Positions 34,541 through 44,502 of a DNA stretch of 64,000 bases are shown one piece after another. A program made the position numbers and the translations under genes. Below the pieces are notes generated by a model. The model had not been told where the DNA came from. It ran no database searches and saw nothing but the letters and a program-made list of their open reading frames with translations. Origin of the DNA: CAWCLK01 sp963796225 (GTDB lineage Bacteria > Actinomycetota > Nitriliruptoria > Nitriliruptorales > Nitriliruptoraceae). Where the stretch lies: the NCBI GenBank assembly GCA_963796225.1, contig CAWCLK010000028.1:1-64000 (forward strand), read 5' to 3'. How positions within the stretch are numbered: position 1 is the stretch's first letter; the number at the start of each line of letters is the position of its first letter.

Positions 34541-34617
34541 GCGCGTGCCCGTCGCGCGCGACGGGGCGGCACGCGTCGGCTGACCGTGCCCGTCGCGCGG
34601 GACGGGGCGGCTCACGG
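34512..34617. repeat. Direct repeats and tandem hairpins at a convergent junction
   Basis: A 23-bp repeat is present at 34512-34534 (last codons of the gamma-glutamyltransferase gene) and identically at 34558-34580. Between and after them are two hairpins, one built on CCCGTCGCGCGCGACGGG and one with ACCGTG/CACGGT outer arms (to 34617). Likely bidirectional transcription end. Confidence 0.7.
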
Positions 34618-34622
34618 TCAGG

Positions 34623-35054
34623 TCAGGCGGACCGGATGACCTTCACCAGGCGGTCGAGGTCGCCCTCGAACTGCTTGCCGAAGGTCTTCGCGGCGACCTT
34701 GCCCGTGCCGAACTTGAAGAACTTGCCGGGATCGAACTCGACCTGGCAGCGCATGGTCGTGTCGTCGCCGTCCTCGGCGAACGTGAAGCGCATGTGCTGG
34801 TGGAAGGGCTTCTCGCCGCCGTAGGCGTAGGCCGTGGGCTCGTCCCAGGTGGTGACGACGGCCTCGAGGTTGATCGACACCCCGATCAGGCCGGCCTTGA
34901 TGTGCAGGATGCGGCCCTCGCCCGGGTCGCCCTCGGCCGTGACCGAGTTGGCCATCGACACCCACTCGCTGGCGCGGCTGGGGTCGGTGACGACGTCGAA
35001 GCACTGCTGCGGGCTGACCCCCGGCACCGTGCGGGTCCAGTCGTACTCGTACAT
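34623..35054 (-). CDS. SRPBCC / START-like protein
   Basis: 143 aa. Helix-grip sequence: YEYDWTRTVPGVSPQQCFDVVTDPSRASEWVSM at the front and a long C-terminal helix (KFGTGKVAAKTFGKQFEGDLDRLVKVI). Members of this fold bind hydrophobic ligands or act as polyketide cyclases; no active-site motif fixes a role. ATG with GAGGAGCGCC upstream. Divergent from purC. Confidence 0.75.
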   Translation of the reverse strand: MYEYDWTRTVPGVSPQQCFDVVTDPSRASEWVSMANSVTAEGDPGEGRILHIKAGLIGVSINLEAVVTTWDEPTAYAYGGEKPFHQHMRFTFAEDGDDTTMRCQVEFDPGKFFKFGTGKVAAKTFGKQFEGDLDRLVKVIRSA

Positions 35055-35098
35055 GGCGCTCCTCGCCCTCGACCGGCCGAACCGTACTCCTCGAGGTC

Positions 35099-35104
35099 TA
35101 GGCT
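35099..35104 (+). promoter_or_regulatory. purC -10 box
   Basis: TAGGCT 33 bp before the purC ATG, the same form as before several other genes in this window; no clear -35. Confidence 0.4.
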
Positions 35105-35136
35105 CGGGTGCCCGCCGACGAACGTGAAGGTCCCCC

Positions 35137-36037
<901 letters not shown>

Positions 36038-36289
36038 CTGTCCGACCGTCCATGACGGACGGGCACGGCTCGACCACCATGCACCAGCGTGGATCCTCTT
36101 CCGACGACGCCCTCGTCCTCGCCGACGTCGGGACCGGCGCGACCCCGCATGTCCACTTCGTGCTGCGGCCGCGTACCGGCGGGTGAGGGTCCGACGATCG
36201 TCCATGGCCGGTCGTCGGCTCGGCCCCACCGAGCGTGGGTGTCGCGTCACGGGTCGTCGCCCCACCATGGTGCACGTGGTGATGACTTC

Positions 36290-37288
36290 TTGACCGAGAC
36301 AACTCCTGACCTTCCGAACCTCGTCCTGTCCAACGTGCCGCCGGCGCCGCCCGCCGGCGGTCGGATCCGACGACGGCTCGCCCGCCCGTCGTGGGGGATC
36401 GCCCCCATCGCCGTGGACCCGGACGCCTGGGGGGACGGCATGCGGCGCCGCCGGCTCGTGCGCGCCGCCACCCTGACCGGCGTGATGGGCGTCGCCTGGG
36501 CCGGCTCGACCACGGTCCCCGCGGTGGCGCCGACCTCGCCCACCGAGCTTGGCGCCGTGATCGACCAGGCCGTCGACGAGGACCACCCCGTCCTCGACAG
36601 CTCCCCGGTGCGGTACGAGCACGGGGCCGATGGCGGCGGCGCCGATGAGCTCCACGCGGCTCGGGCCGGGTCCGCCGAGATCGCTCCCCAGCCCGGCGCG
36701 TCGAGGAGACGGGCCCCTGCCGAGGACCCCGACGCGTGGCGCACCAACGTGATCGCCACCCACGGGGACGTCGAGATCGTCCAGCCCAGCCCCGAGGTGC
36801 GCATGGTCGGCTTCCACGAGGGCGGGTCGCTCGCCGACGACGTCCGCCCCGCCGCGACGCCCGACCGCGACCTCGGCGAGCAGCCCGTGCCGGCCGAACG
36901 CCGACAACGACCCGCTGCCGTCGATGGTCCTGCCGGGCCGCGGCCGTGGGACCGGATCGGCGACCGCGATCGACGTGGCCATGCCCAAGGGCAACCGTGT
37001 CTACGCCCCGATCACGGGACCATCACGCCGCGAACGAGTACTCGCTCTACAACGAGGTGACCGACACGATCATCACGATCGAGCCGGAGGGCCACCCCGA
37101 GGTGCAGCTGAAGATCCTGCACGTCCTCGACGCCCAGGTCGAGATCGGCGACCGTGTCGTCGCGGGCGAAGACCGTGCTCGCCACCAGCCCGCACAAGCT
37201 GCCCTTCTCCTCCCAGATCGACCGGTTCGTGACGTCGAAGGGACGGGCGCTGCCCCACGTCCACCTCGAGATGGAACGCGTCGGCTGA
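36290..37288 (+). CDS. M23-type peptidase-like exported protein (several frame disruptions)
   Basis: About 331 aa if extra bases at 36899 and 37168 are removed and the frame near 37016-37030 is repaired (either one insertion or two deletions). One N-terminal membrane or signal helix (RAATLTGVMGVAWAGSTTVPAVAP), a long variable region, then a lysostaphin-fold domain with NRVYAPITG, LKILHVLDAQVEIGDRVVAG and the HxH motif in LPHVHLEMERV. In active M23 enzymes zinc ligands are H...D and HxH; the first His/Asp pair cannot be placed with confidence, so it may be an inactive or adaptor form. TTG start at 36290 is a guess; no ribosome site is convincing. Confidence 0.65.
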
Positions 37289-37292
37289 TCAC

Positions 37293-37359
37293 GCCAGGGT
37301 GATGGACCGCCCCGCGGGGCGGTGGCCCCGGTTCATGCCAGGGTGATGGACCGCCCCGC
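37293..37359. repeat. 23-bp direct repeat with central 18-bp palindrome
   Basis: The same 23 bp occur at 37293-37315 and 37337-37359. The right copy is the coding end of the minus-strand DsrE-like gene, so its last residues (RSITLA) are echoed downstream. Between them ACCGCCCCGCGGGGCGGT (37305-37322) is a perfect palindrome, the probable bidirectional terminator of this convergent junction. Confidence 0.75.
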
Positions 37360-37698
37360 CGCCAGCGCCTCCACGATCCGGGCGGCACCGACGATGGTGG
37401 CGCCCTCGATCGTGTCGCCGGCGGTGATGCCGCGCTTCGTCGTGCAGGCGGAGCACAGCCAGATCTCCCCGCCGGCGCCGACCAGCTGCCGCACCAGGTC
37501 GCCGAGGGCCGGCTGGCCGTCCGACTCGACCCGGTCGGCGACGCCGGGTGTGCCGAGCCACACCGCGTCGATCGTGCAGACCACCACGGCCCGTTGGCCG
37601 GACACGGCCGCCACCGATGCGGCGATGAAGGGCACGGTCGCGCGCTCGGGCGCGTCCTCGCCGTGAGAGCAGCAGAACAGCAGGGGCTCGTCGGGCAT
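37333..37698 (-). CDS. DsrE/DsrF-like sulfur-carrier-fold protein
   Basis: 121 aa. DsrE pattern: ERATVPFIAASVAAVSGQRAVVVCTIDAVWLGTPG and a C-terminal EIWLCSACTTKRGI with the conserved Cys pair, ending in GARIVEALAAGRS. Members handle sulfur transfer or peroxiredoxin-like chemistry. No sulfur-oxidation genes nearby. ATG at 37698. Confidence 0.75.
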   Translation of the reverse strand: MPDEPLLFCCSHGEDAPERATVPFIAASVAAVSGQRAVVVCTIDAVWLGTPGVADRVESDGQPALGDLVRQLVGAGGEIWLCSACTTKRGITAGDTIEGATIVGAARIVEALAAGRSITLA

Positions 37699-37876
37699 CG
37701 AGGGCGTCCTGACGCGTCGGTTCGTGGCGGGGCTGCGGGTGGGCCGAGTCTGACAGGACGTATGGCCGTGCGCGCAGTCCACGGAAACACGCAGATCGCT
37801 CCTACGGGCGTAGTAGTCTCCCGGGGCGCGCGACGCCCGCGCCTTCGAGGGGCTGGCGCGCACCCTGCGTGGGATC

Positions 37877-37911
37877 CGGTGTCGATCCGCGTTGGGCCGA
37901 TCCCGACACCG
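37877..37911 (+). promoter_or_regulatory. Hairpin in the livK leader
   Basis: CGGTGTCG at 37877-37884 and CGACACCG at 37904-37911 pair perfectly. With a TAGTCT -10-like box at 37814-37819 the leader would be about 125 nt, long enough for regulation, but no known riboswitch is recognised. Confidence 0.4.
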
Positions 37912-37948
37912 CTCGATCCCCGATGATCGACATGGGAGGACCATCAAC

Positions 37949-39298
37949 ATGCAGCGATCCACCTGGCTGCGCCGCACGGCGCTCGCCGCGACCGTCGCCC
38001 TGGCGCTGACCGCCTGTGGTGGCGGCGACGACGCGGGCGAGGACAACACCGCGACCGAGACCGAGACCACGGCGTCCGAGACGATGACCGACTCCGAGAC
38101 CCCCACGGCCTCCGAGACCACCACCGAGGCCGTCGACGTCGAGCGTCCCGAGCGCGACGACACGCTCGACCTCGCCTACATCCTGCCGGAGTCGGGCCCC
38201 CTGGCCTTCCTCGGCGCCCCGCAGATCAACGGCGTCCAGCTCGCCGTCGACGACATCAACGCGGCAGGCGGTGTGAACGGCAAGGACGTCACGCTGGCGT
38301 CGGGCGACGAGGCCGGTGACGCCACCCAGGCCCGCCAGGCCGCGGCACGTGTCATCAACGACGGCGCCGACGCCGTCGTCGGTGCGGCGGCGTCCGGCAT
38401 GTCGCAGGAGATCATCCAGCTCCTGTTCGACAACCAGATCGCCCAGTGCTCCGCGTCCAACACCTCGCCGGCGTTCTCCGACCAGGACAACAACGGCTAC
38501 TACTTCCGCACCGTGCCGCCGGACCAGGCCGTGTCGCCGATCATCGCCGACACCGTCGTCAACGACGGCAACCAGAGCGTCGCCATCGCGGCCCGCGCCG
38601 ACGACTACGGCACCGCGCTGGCCGACCTGGTCGAGTCCGCCCTGTCGGACCTCGGTGCCGAGGTGGCCACCAACGTCCAGTACGACCCGAACACGTCGGA
38701 CTTCTCGGCTGAGGTCTCCGACATCACGGGCTCGGGCGCCGACGCCGTCGTCATCATCGGCTTCGGTGAGGCCGCGACGCTGATCCGCCAGCTGATCGAG
38801 GGCGGCATGTCCCCCGACGCGATCTACGGCGGTGACGGCCTGTTCGGCCCGACGCTGACCGGCGACGTGAACCCCGACGACCCGGGCTTCATCTCGGGCA
38901 TGAAGGTCATCGGCGCCGCCGGTGGCTCGGAGTTCAACTCGCGCCTCAACGAGGCCATGCCGGCCGAGGAGGAGGGCAACCTCATCTACGGCGGCCAGGC
39001 CTACGACTGCGCCATCGTGATCGCGCTCGCCGCGATCGCGGCGGACTCGACCGACCCGGCCGAGTTCATCAACGAGGTCGGCAACGTCACCGCTGACGGC
39101 ACCGAGTGCACCTCCTTCGAGGAGTGCAAGGGCCTGCTCGAGGACGGCGAGGACATCGACTACACCGGTGCCTCCGGTCCGCTGGACATCGAGGGCAGCG
39201 ACCCGACCTTCGGTCGCTACGCCATCGGCCAGTTCCAGGACGACGGTTCGCTCAAGATCGTGGGCGACCAGGACGTCGACCTGGCCGACATCAGCTGA
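37949..39298 (+). CDS. Branched-chain amino-acid-type ABC transporter, substrate-binding lipoprotein
   Basis: 449 aa. Lipoprotein signal with lipobox ALTAC, a Thr/Ser/Glu linker of about 35 residues, then a type I periplasmic-binding-protein fold: LDLAYILPESGPLAFLGAPQINGVQLAVDDINAAGGVNGKDV and later SVAIAARADDYGTALADLVE. Delivers leucine-like amino acids or another small carboxylate to the LivHM permease. Strong GGGAGGACC site. Faces the livHMGF genes from the opposite side; the two units meet at a palindromic repeat region. Confidence 0.92.
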   Translation: MQRSTWLRRTALAATVALALTACGGGDDAGEDNTATETETTASETMTDSETPTASETTTEAVDVERPERDDTLDLAYILPESGPLAFLGAPQINGVQLAVDDINAAGGVNGKDVTLASGDEAGDATQARQAAARVINDGADAVVGAAASGMSQEIIQLLFDNQIAQCSASNTSPAFSDQDNNGYYFRTVPPDQAVSPIIADTVVNDGNQSVAIAARADDYGTALADLVESALSDLGAEVATNVQYDPNTSDFSAEVSDITGSGADAVVIIGFGEAATLIRQLIEGGMSPDAIYGGDGLFGPTLTGDVNPDDPGFISGMKVIGAAGGSEFNSRLNEAMPAEEEGNLIYGGQAYDCAIVIALAAIAADSTDPAEFINEVGNVTADGTECTSFEECKGLLEDGEDIDYTGASGPLDIEGSDPTFGRYAIGQFQDDGSLKIVGDQDVDLADIS

Positions 39299-39325
39299 TC
39301 ACCAGCTGATCGCCTGACACGCGAG

Positions 39326-39351
39326 GGCCCGGCACCGCGAGGTGCCGGGCC
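39326..39351 (+). terminator. Terminator of livK
   Basis: GGCCCGGCACC-GCGA-GGTGCCGGGCC, eleven-base-pair stem, followed by TTCGT. Confidence 0.8.
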
Positions 39352-39414
39352 TTCGTGCATGCGCGCCCCGCCCCGCCGACTCCACTGCGGGCGCAGGCGC
39401 TGGCCCGACCGCGC

Positions 39415-39510
39415 TCATGCCCCCAGTGCGGGACGACGCGGGCGACAGAATTGCCACTGGGGGCGTGGGCGGTGGCCTGACCGCGCGTATGCCCCAGTGC
39501 AACGGCGGGG
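39415..39510. repeat. Interspersed palindromic repeat, copy A
   Basis: TCATGCCCCCAGTGCGGG at 39415-39432; the core GCCCCCAGTG (39419-39428) pairs with CACTGGGGGC (39455-39464). A third related copy TATGCCCCAGTGCAACGGCGGGG starts at 39488. The same motif recurs at 48911 and 48987. Lies between the convergent livK and livF genes. Confidence 0.7.
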
Positions 39511-39532
39511 CGGGGCGACGGGGCGGGGCGGG

Positions 39533-40306
39533 TCAGCCCTGGGCGAGGGTGCCGAGGTAGAGGTCGATGACCTTGGGGTCCTCGAGCAGCTCGCGCCCCG
39601 GCCCGGTGTAGGCGTTGGCGCCCTGGTCGAGGACGTAGCCGCGGTGGCAGATCTGCAGGCAGCGACGGGCGTTCTGCTCGACCATCACGATGGACACGCC
39701 GGTGGCGTTGATCTCGCGGGTGCGCAGGAACGCCTGGTCCTGCAGGGCGGGGGACAGGCCGGCGGAGGGTTCGTCGAGCAGCAGCACGCGCGGCCGCATC
39801 ATCAGCGCCCGGCCCATGGCCACCATCTGGCGTTCGCCGCCGGACAGCCCGCCGGCGCGCTGGCGCCGTCGGTCACCGAGCAGCGGGAACAGGTCGCAGA
39901 CCTCGGCGAAGCGCTCGTCGAAGGACTTCGGCCGCAGGTACAGCCCCATCTCGAGGTTCTCCTCGATGGTGAGGCTGGGGAAGACGTTGCTGCTCTGGGG
40001 CACGTAGCCGACGCCCCGCTCCACGAGCTGGTGGGCGCTGAGGTTGGAGATCTCCTCGCCGCCGAGACGCACGGACCCGGCGCGCACGTCCACCAGCCCG
40101 AACATGGCCTTGATCAGCGTGGACTTCCCGGCGCCGTTGGGCCCGATGATGCCGACCAGCTCGCCGGGGTACAGCTCGAGCGAGCAGTCCTCGAGGATGT
40201 TCACGCCGGGCAGGTACCCGGCGGTGATGGCGTCGGCGACCAGCAGCGGCTCGCCGCGGTCGGGGGTGGAGTCGTCGGTGGCGGGGGCGGTGGGCTGGTC
40301 GCTCAT
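39533..40306 (-). CDS. livF: Branched-chain amino-acid-type ABC transporter ATPase LivF
   Basis: 257 aa. Walker A GPNGAGKST, signature LSGGERQMVAMGRAL, Walker B LLLDEPSAGLSP, H-loop at VEQNA. The FPSLTIEENL Q-loop region and VEQNARRCL are the LivF type (LivG has VEHDM). Overlaps the end of livG by ATGA. Energises uptake with LivG. Confidence 0.95.
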   Translation of the reverse strand: MSDQPTAPATDDSTPDRGEPLLVADAITAGYLPGVNILEDCSLELYPGELVGIIGPNGAGKSTLIKAMFGLVDVRAGSVRLGGEEISNLSAHQLVERGVGYVPQSSNVFPSLTIEENLEMGLYLRPKSFDERFAEVCDLFPLLGDRRRQRAGGLSGGERQMVAMGRALMMRPRVLLLDEPSAGLSPALQDQAFLRTREINATGVSIVMVEQNARRCLQICHRGYVLDQGANAYTGPGRELLEDPKVIDLYLGTLAQG

Positions 40307-41196
40307 GCGCGTCCCTCCGCGACCTGACGGGCCAGCTCGTGGTCGATGGTGACGGGGCCCTCCTCGTAGGCGCTCTTGTCCTCGTGGTGGGCGCCGAGGT
40401 AGGCGTCGATCACGGCCGGGTTCTTGGCCACGGCGCGGGGCGGGCCCTCGGCGATGATCTCGCCCTGGGCCATGACGACGACCCAGTCGGAGATGTCCAT
40501 CACGACGTCCATGTCGTGCTCGACGAACACGACCGTCATGCCGTCGTCGGGCAGGGTCTTGACGTGGCCGAGCAGTGACTGCGTCAGGGCGGGGTTCACG
40601 CCGGCCATGGGCTCGTCGAGCATCACCAGCGTCGGGTCGAGCATCAACGAGCGGGCCATCTCCAGCAGCTTGCGCTGCCCGCCGGACAGCGTGCCGGCGT
40701 ACTCGTCGCGCATGTGGTCGAGCTTGAAGCGGACCAGCAGCTCGTCGGCGCGGGCCTCGATCTCGTCCTCCTGGCTGCGCCACCGGGTGGGCAGCAGGGC
40801 GGACAGGAAGCGTTCGCCGACCTGGTTGCCCGCGCCGAGCTTCATGTTCTCCATCACCGTCAGGCGCGTGAGGGCCTTGGTGAGCTGGAAGGTGCGGACC
40901 ATGCCGCTGTGGGCCACCCGGTGGGACGGGACGCGGGCGAGGTTCTTGCCGTCGAAGGACCACGAGCCCTCGTCGGGCCGGTCGAACCCGGTCATGAGGT
41001 TGAAGAAGGTGGTCTTGCCGGCACCGTTGGGGCCGATCAGGGCGGTGATCACGCCCCGCTGCACCTCGAGGTGCTCGACGTTGACCGCGGTCAGACCGCC
41101 GAAGGACCGGGTCACGCCGTCGACGATCAGGATGGGGTCGGGCTTGGCGACGCCGGGCTCGGGCGCCACGTCGGCCAGGGAGGGACGATCAGGCAT
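40303..41196 (-). CDS. livG: Branched-chain amino-acid-type ABC transporter ATPase LivG
   Basis: 297 aa, slightly longer than usual owing to a 20-residue N-terminal and a C-terminal extension. Walker A GPNGAGKTT, signature LSGGQRKLLEMARSL, Walker B VMLDEPMAGVNP, and the LivG-type FVEHDMDVVMDISDWVVVM. Overlaps both livM (8 bp) and livF (4 bp). Confidence 0.95.
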   Translation of the reverse strand: MPDRPSLADVAPEPGVAKPDPILIVDGVTRSFGGLTAVNVEHLEVQRGVITALIGPNGAGKTTFFNLMTGFDRPDEGSWSFDGKNLARVPSHRVAHSGMVRTFQLTKALTRLTVMENMKLGAGNQVGERFLSALLPTRWRSQEDEIEARADELLVRFKLDHMRDEYAGTLSGGQRKLLEMARSLMLDPTLVMLDEPMAGVNPALTQSLLGHVKTLPDDGMTVVFVEHDMDVVMDISDWVVVMAQGEIIAEGPPRAVAKNPAVIDAYLGAHHEDKSAYEEGPVTIDHELARQVAEGRA

Positions 41197-42178
41197 TGAG
41201 CATCATCTCCCGTCGGTTGCCGACCAGGCCCTGGGGTCGGAAGATCATCAGCAGCATCAGGGCCAGGCCGACGGTGGTCAGCGCCACGGCACCGATCGCC
41301 CCGCCCCCCTGCATGAAGGCCGGCAGCGCGTCGATGGACGCGGCCTGCCGCAGACCGGTGTTGATGGCCTGGTACAGGAACCAGAACATCACCGCCCCGA
41401 GCATCGGCCCGAAGCGGGAGGCCGCCCCGCCGAGGATCAGGATCGTGTAGGCGAAGAAGGTGATCTGCGGGAAGTAGGTGTCGGCGTTGACCGTCGACCC
41501 GGAGATGGCGAACAGCGCCCCGCCCAGCGCCCCGATCACGCCGCCGATCACCAGCGACTGCATCTTCAGCGCGAAGACGTTCTTGCCCAGCGCCCGGGCG
41601 GCGTCCTCGTCCTCGCGGATGGCCTTGATGATGCGTCCCCAGGGGCTGCGCATCAGTCCGACGAGCAGCAGCGTGCACAGCAGCGCGGCGCCCCAGGTGA
41701 CCACCAGCGCCCACGTCTGCTGGTTGGTGTAGGTGATCGGGCCGAACCCGTACTGACCGGCCGGGAAGGGGTTGATCCGGTAGAAGTCGCCGGCGATCGA
41801 CTGCAGGCCGAAGGGGCCGCCGGTCACCGGTTCGGCCCAGCTGGAGCGGACCAGCAGGCGCAGGACCTCGGCGACCGCGATCGTGGTGATGGCGAAGTAG
41901 TCGGACCGCAGCCGCAGGGTCGGCACGCCGAGGACCAGGGCGAGCACGACGGCCGCCAGCAGTCCGAACACGATGCCCAGCCACATCGACCAGCCGAGCG
42001 TGGCCACGGTGATGCCCACGCCGTACGCCCCGACCAGCATGAACCCGACCTGGCCGAAGTTCAGCAGGCCGGTGAAGCCGTAGTGCATGTTCAGGCCGAT
42101 GGCCAGCAGCGCGTAGGCCGCCGCCGTCGGGCCGAACGCGCCCCGCAGCCCGCTGAAGAAGATCTCGCTGATGTCCAC
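41189..42178 (-). CDS. livM: Branched-chain amino-acid-type ABC transporter permease LivM
   Basis: 329 aa. Eight or so membrane helices; family signature LLNFGQVGFMLVGAYG near residue 40 and the EAA-like loop SPWGRIIKAIREDEDAARALGKN. GTG start with GAGGAG seven bases upstream. Frame intact. Confidence 0.95.
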   Translation of the reverse strand: MDISEIFFSGLRGAFGPTAAAYALLAIGLNMHYGFTGLLNFGQVGFMLVGAYGVGITVATLGWSMWLGIVFGLLAAVVLALVLGVPTLRLRSDYFAITTIAVAEVLRLLVRSSWAEPVTGGPFGLQSIAGDFYRINPFPAGQYGFGPITYTNQQTWALVVTWGAALLCTLLLVGLMRSPWGRIIKAIREDEDAARALGKNVFALKMQSLVIGGVIGALGGALFAISGSTVNADTYFPQITFFAYTILILGGAASRFGPMLGAVMFWFLYQAINTGLRQAASIDALPAFMQGGGAIGAVALTTVGLALMLLMIFRPQGLVGNRREMMLNA

Positions 42179-42189
42179 GAAGGCGCTCC

Positions 42190-43523
42190 TCAGCCGATGC
42201 GCTCGGAACGGCCCAGGATGCCCTGGGGCCGCACGAGCAGGACGACGATCAGGACCACCAGGGCCCACATGTACTTGAGCTCGGCGGGGAACCACACGAC
42301 CGAGACCTCGGTCACCAGGCCGATCACGATCGCGCCGGCCATCGCCCCGTAGGCGGTCCCGAGGCCCCCGAGGATGACCGCCGCGAACATCAGCAGCAGC
42401 AGCCGGAAGCCCATGAACCAGTCGACCGCGACGGCCGAGCCGAACAGGATCCCGCCCGCCGCGGCCAGCCCGGCGCCGAGGATCCACACGAACAGCACGA
42501 CCCGGTCGACGTCGATGCCCGACGACTCGGCCAGGTCGCGGTTGTCGGCGACGGCCCGCATCGCCTTGCCGATGCGGGTGGTCTGCAGCATCAGCCCGAC
42601 GGCGACCAGGATCACCGCCGAGATGGCCATGATCGCCAGGTCGCGCGGCGTCAGCGCGATGGGTCCGAGGCGCACGACGGACTGGCCGACGAAGTCGGCG
42701 TAGGGCCGCGGGGCGCCCCCGAAGAACAGCAGGAGCAGGTGGCGGACGAACAGCGACAGGCCGATCGACACGATCATCAGCTGGAACAGCCCGACCCGTC
42801 GCCGGCGCAGGGGGTTGAACAACCCCTTCTCCATGCCGGCGCCGAGTGCGGCGGTCAGCACGATCGCGATGGGCGCCGCCACGAGCAGGTGCAGGTGCCA
42901 GGTCTCGACGTTGAGCCACCAGGCGACCAGCGCCCCGAAGGCCACCAGCTCGCCGTGGGCGAAGTTGATCAGCCCGGTGGTCCCGAAGATCAGCGACAGT
43001 CCGACCGCGGTCATGGCGATGATCAGGCCGAACTTGAGCCCGTTGGCCACGGCTCGCCAGAAGGCATCGAACGTGCTGCGGCCGGCGCTGCCCTCGCCGA
43101 GCAGGAACAGTGCCGGGCGCACCCGCCCCGCGGGCACGTCGACCTCCAGCGGGTTGCGGTCGGCGTCGCGCAGCGCCACGCCCTCGGGCAGGGTGGCCTC
43201 GTCGAGGGTGACCGTGTAGGTGCCGCCGCTCTCGACCAGGACCTGCCAGGCGCCCTCGTCGTCGGTGGTGGCCGAGCCGACCTCGCCGCCGCCGCTGTCG
43301 GTGACGGTGATCGTCACCCCCGGGACCGGATTGCGGTCACCGTCGCGCAGGGTCCCGGACAGGCCGGTGTCGGACTGGCCTGTCCTGCGGCGTGGCGCTC
43401 TCGGACGCCGTGCTGGCGATCCTCGGTCGGCGTGGACTCGGCCCACCCCGCCTGGGGCAGCAGCAGCGCGACCATGAGGATGGTCCCGAGGGCGAGCACG
43501 CATGCGCGCACACGTGTGGCCAC
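42190..43523 (-). CDS. livH: LivH-type permease with N-terminal signal peptide and Ig-like domain (two frame disruptions)
   Basis: About 443 aa after removing extra bases at 43421 and 43381. Order: cleavable-looking signal peptide (VLALGTILMVALLLPQAGWAES), Ser/Thr linker, a carboxypeptidase-regulatory or Cna-B-like Ig domain (GTLRDGDRNPVPGVTITVTD to about residue 115), then the LivH permease with GTTGLINFAHGELVAFGALVAW and helices to the C-terminus. Standard LivH is about 290 aa with no such extension. The added domain would sit outside the membrane next to the substrate-binding lipoprotein. The permease part is in one uninterrupted frame with the Ig domain, so the fusion itself does not depend on the repaired bases. 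Confidence 0.88.
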
Positions 43524-43613
43524 GAAGACGCTCCTCCCAGCGGTGGTCTGAACCGCGAGCGAGTGTAGGCAGGCCGCCCCGCCCCGAGGGCGGACACCGA
43601 CCGGCCCGGTGCG

Positions 43614-44360
43614 TCAACCGCTCGCACCACTCGTCGTCGCAGTGGTCGCCGTCGGCAGCAGCAGCCGCAGCACGCGGGCGTCCCCGTCGGTGCGCTGGCC
43701 GGCCCCGATCCCGATCCGTGCCACCTCGGCGGGCGGGTCGGCCTGGCCGCGCTGGGCGAGGGTCGAGATCAGGCAGGCGCCGGTGGCCGTGGTGAGCTCG
43801 ACGTCGGTGTCCTGCGGCTGGGTGGTGAAGCCGGTGAGCAGGTGGTCCACGGCCGGGGCCGGGACGGCGATCGGGCCCGCGAGCGTGTCGACGGTGCCCG
43901 AGCCGAGCCCGATCGGCCCGACGGTGATGGTCTCGAGCCCGAGCTCGGCGACGCAGGTGCACACGGCCACGACCAGCGACATCGTGTCGAGCACGCCGAC
44001 CTGCGACATGTCGAGGTCCCCGACGCTCACCCCGGCCGTGGCGGCCTCGGCGGTGACCAGCCGGCGGACGGCCTCGAGGGCGTGGTCGCGGACGTCGTCG
44101 TCCAGCGCCGCGTAGGTGAGGACCTCGCGCATGCGGTCCCACGTGGGCACGTCCGGCGTCCACTCGGGCGCGCGCACGCGCACGGCGCAGGCCGTGGTGT
44201 CCCCGCGCGGGACCCGGGCCCACGCGAGGCGCACGGCCCCGCCGCCCAGCGTGCGCACGGCCGCCTCCACCCGCTCCACGGAGGCGCCGGCGTCGACCAG
44301 CGCCCCGAGCAGCATCTCGCCCGTGACGCCGTCACGGGCGTCGACGTGGGCGTCGACCAC
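43614..44360 (-). CDS. LarC-like protein (nickel-pincer cofactor family), divergent
   Basis: 248 aa, matching the N-terminal half of LarC: DARDGVTGEMLLGALVDAGASVERV, then VGPIGLGSGTVDTLAGPIAVPAPAVDHLL and ELTTATGACLISTL. LarC inserts Ni into the pyridinium thiocarboxylate cofactor. The normally conserved HFHEVGaxDSI stretch is replaced by LDMSQVGVLDTM, removing the His and Glu ligands, and larB and larE are absent from the window. So an active nickel insertase is doubtful. GTG start. Confidence 0.7.
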   Translation of the reverse strand: MVDAHVDARDGVTGEMLLGALVDAGASVERVEAAVRTLGGGAVRLAWARVPRGDTTACAVRVRAPEWTPDVPTWDRMREVLTYAALDDDVRDHALEAVRRLVTAEAATAGVSVGDLDMSQVGVLDTMSLVVAVCTCVAELGLETITVGPIGLGSGTVDTLAGPIAVPAPAVDHLLTGFTTQPQDTDVELTTATGACLISTLAQRGQADPPAEVARIGIGAGQRTDGDARVLRLLLPTATTATTSGASG

Positions 44361-44502
44361 GGTGGCTCCTGCACGGTTGCGGACATCCCTCGAGCCGCGA
44401 TCCTACGACGCGACCCGGTCACGACGGTGATGGCAGGGCCGCGCGATAGTCTCGGCCGCCAGGCACCGGGGCGGTGCTGACGACCACGTGCAGGGGACCG
44501 CC

